NCBI GenBank assembly: GCA_002455755.1 | Contig: DKLL01000037.1 | Location: forward strand, 4,859-10,406 | Direction: 5' to 3' | From: Acinetobacter sp. UBA6641 | GTDB taxonomy: Bacteria; Pseudomonadota; Gammaproteobacteria; Pseudomonadales; Moraxellaceae | DNA: 5,548 nucleotides | In this document: positions 4,546 through 5,548 of the stretch, in pieces | Layout: each line of letters opens with the position of its first letter | Position numbering within the stretch: the stretch's first letter is position 1 | Notes under the pieces: generated by a model | Told to the model about the DNA's origin: nothing | The model's input: the letters and a program-made list of their open reading frames with translations, nothing else | The model's database searches: none | Translations under genes and position numbers: made by a program

Positions 4546-5548
4546 TTTTGCTGTGGGTCCAATTGTTGACGCAGCAGCATAAAATCGTCCCATTTCGGGT
4601 AAATTTCGCGCAGCGAGGCTGCGCTCATGCTATGCAGCTTGCCCCAATGCGGTCGTCCCTGATACTTCTGAAAAATCGGCTCGACCAGATTAAAGATCAC
4701 GTGATAATCCTGCTTATAAAACTGGTGGATGGAAATGGAAACTGAATCGCGGCCATAAAAAGGACTGAGCCAGATCTCATCGGCTTTGACATAACGAAAT
4801 GCGATCGGAAAGAACATCGGCACTTGATGCTTGCGTAAGGTATGTAAAACCTCCTCCAGACACTGCAAACCCAGTTCGACAGGAATCTGGTATTCCATTT
4901 CATTAAATCTGGTATGGCGCGGAGTCGGGAAAATCTGATTCGACCAATTCACGTAACGAGTCGGTTTGACAAAGACACTCAGCAACTTTTGCAGATAGCG
5001 ATTCGTGGCAGGCAATCTTCGCGTTAATTCAGAACACAGGGTTAATAAGGCATCTTCCGAAGGCAATGAATCCTGTCGTGGTTGAATGGGTTCATCGGTT
5101 TCATCCAGGGTTTTCAGCATCACCTGATCAGAATGCAGGAATGTCCAGAATTCAATATGCCGGTGCTGGTTTTTCCATTGATCAATGTTCGCAAAAACAT
5201 CCTGTAGTGGACACAGTCGAATCTGCTCTTTTAATTTATATCTGGGCCGATTTTGCAAGCTAAGCTGGGTCATTATCCCCAGACTGCCAAGGGCAACCCG
5301 TCCGGCCTGAAAGATGTCCGCATTTTGCTGACGATCACATTGCAGCAGCTCTCCATCGGCTGTGAGTAATTCAAAACCTTCGACAAAAGCAGATATGCAA
5401 GGTAAATCGATGCCCGTGCCATGCGTGCCTGTAGCAATCGCCCCGGCCAGACTTTGCTGGTCTATATCGCCCTGATTGATTAAAGCCTGATTGATCGGGA
5501 CAAGATATTCACCTAGATTATATAAACGTGTACCCGCTTGAACTGTGC
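4539..5548 (-). CDS. FAD-dependent D-arabinono-1,4-lactone oxidase-like protein, partial and frameshifted near the C-terminus
   Basis: Member of the VAO/PCMH flavoprotein family (D-arabinono/L-gulono-lactone oxidases, alditol oxidases), which oxidise a sugar lactone or polyol and usually pass electrons to O2. The frame is open from the window edge, so the 5' end is missing; 335 residues are visible. The fragment opens TVQAGTRLYNLGEYL and carries the FAD-domain motif ATGTHGTG (fragment residues 38-45) and RVALGSLGIMTQLSL (about 83-97). A start at the internal ATG (5273) would cut the FAD domain in half. The ALO C-terminal domain shows FNEMEYQIP, the LSPFYGRDSVSISIHQF region and the active-site RPHWGK (HWGK 300-303). 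The frame stops at TGA 4541-4539 just after LDPQQNG, while the expected ending is encoded one frame over to 4501. Likely co-transcribed with the PLP enzyme. The exact substrate cannot be read from sequence. Confidence 0.85.
   Translation of the reverse strand, partial: TVQAGTRLYNLGEYLVPINQALINQGDIDQQSLAGAIATGTHGTGIDLPCISAFVEGFELLTADGELLQCDRQQNADIFQAGRVALGSLGIMTQLSLQNRPRYKLKEQIRLCPLQDVFANIDQWKNQHRHIEFWTFLHSDQVMLKTLDETDEPIQPRQDSLPSEDALLTLCSELTRRLPATNRYLQKLLSVFVKPTRYVNWSNQIFPTPRHTRFNEMEYQIPVELGLQCLEEVLHTLRKHQVPMFFPIAFRYVKADEIWLSPFYGRDSVSISIHQFYKQDYHVIFNLVEPIFQKYQGRPHWGKLHSMSAASLREIYPKWDDFMLLRQQLDPQQNG

Noticed and set aside
4541..4551. Programmed ribosomal frameshift in the lactone oxidase
   Set aside because: No in-frame X-XXY-YYZ slippery heptamer and no clear downstream stem; a simple indel explains the sequence better.
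4539..5273. Lactone oxidase beginning at the internal ATG at 5273
   Set aside because: The frame stays open to the window edge and encodes the FAD-domain motif ATGTHGTG upstream; the ATG is an internal methionine in LGIMTQL.
1..5548. tRNA genes, CRISPR arrays, insertion sequences or phage genes
   Set aside because: None seen; no regularly spaced repeats, transposase-like frames or terminal inverted repeats.

Overview
The window looks like chromosomal DNA from an Acinetobacter-like gammaproteobacterium. This rests on the protein sequences (a ThrRS ending in GRYIVE and an IF-3 starting [11 protein letters not shown] after an ATT codon, both of which I recall as Acinetobacter-like), the moderately AT-rich codon use and the thrS-infC gene order. 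No database search was possible.

Layout, left to right. (1) 32-568, plus strand: an Hsp20/IbpA-type small heat shock protein with an unusual C-terminal tail. Its 5' leader can fold over the ribosome binding site. (2) 576-599: a perfect 10-bp hairpin that serves as a shared terminator for converging transcripts. (3) 616-1167 and 1173-3095, minus strand: infC (rare ATT start) directly downstream of thrS, 5 nt apart, forming one operon. infC is the last gene before the terminator, so the ribosomal protein genes rpmI-rplT that follow infC in E. coli are not contiguous here. (4) 3096-3329: the thrS leader and promoter region. It holds a hairpin whose 7-nt loop imitates a tRNA-Thr(GGU) anticodon loop, a second hairpin, a candidate promoter and a pair of DnaA-box sequences. 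(5) 3330-4490 and 4539 to the window edge, minus strand: a two-gene unit of a VAO-family sugar-lactone oxidase (5' end cut by the window) and a fold-type III PLP enzyme related to D-threonine aldolase/D-serine dehydratase.

How the parts fit. thrS and infC are translation genes, and the sequence carries visible hooks for two known autoregulatory circuits: ThrRS binding a tRNA-like leader, and IF-3 sensing its own non-AUG start. The upstream oxidase/PLP-enzyme pair is probably a separate metabolic operon of unknown substrate that may read through towards thrS, since no terminator is visible between them.

The points most worth attention are the tRNA-Thr anticodon mimic in the thrS leader; a net one-base frameshift that cuts the conserved C-terminus off the lactone oxidase; a Glu-to-Lys change in the class II motif 2 of ThrRS; and a Gln-x-Glu in the PLP enzyme where relatives have a metal-binding His-x-Cys/Asp.
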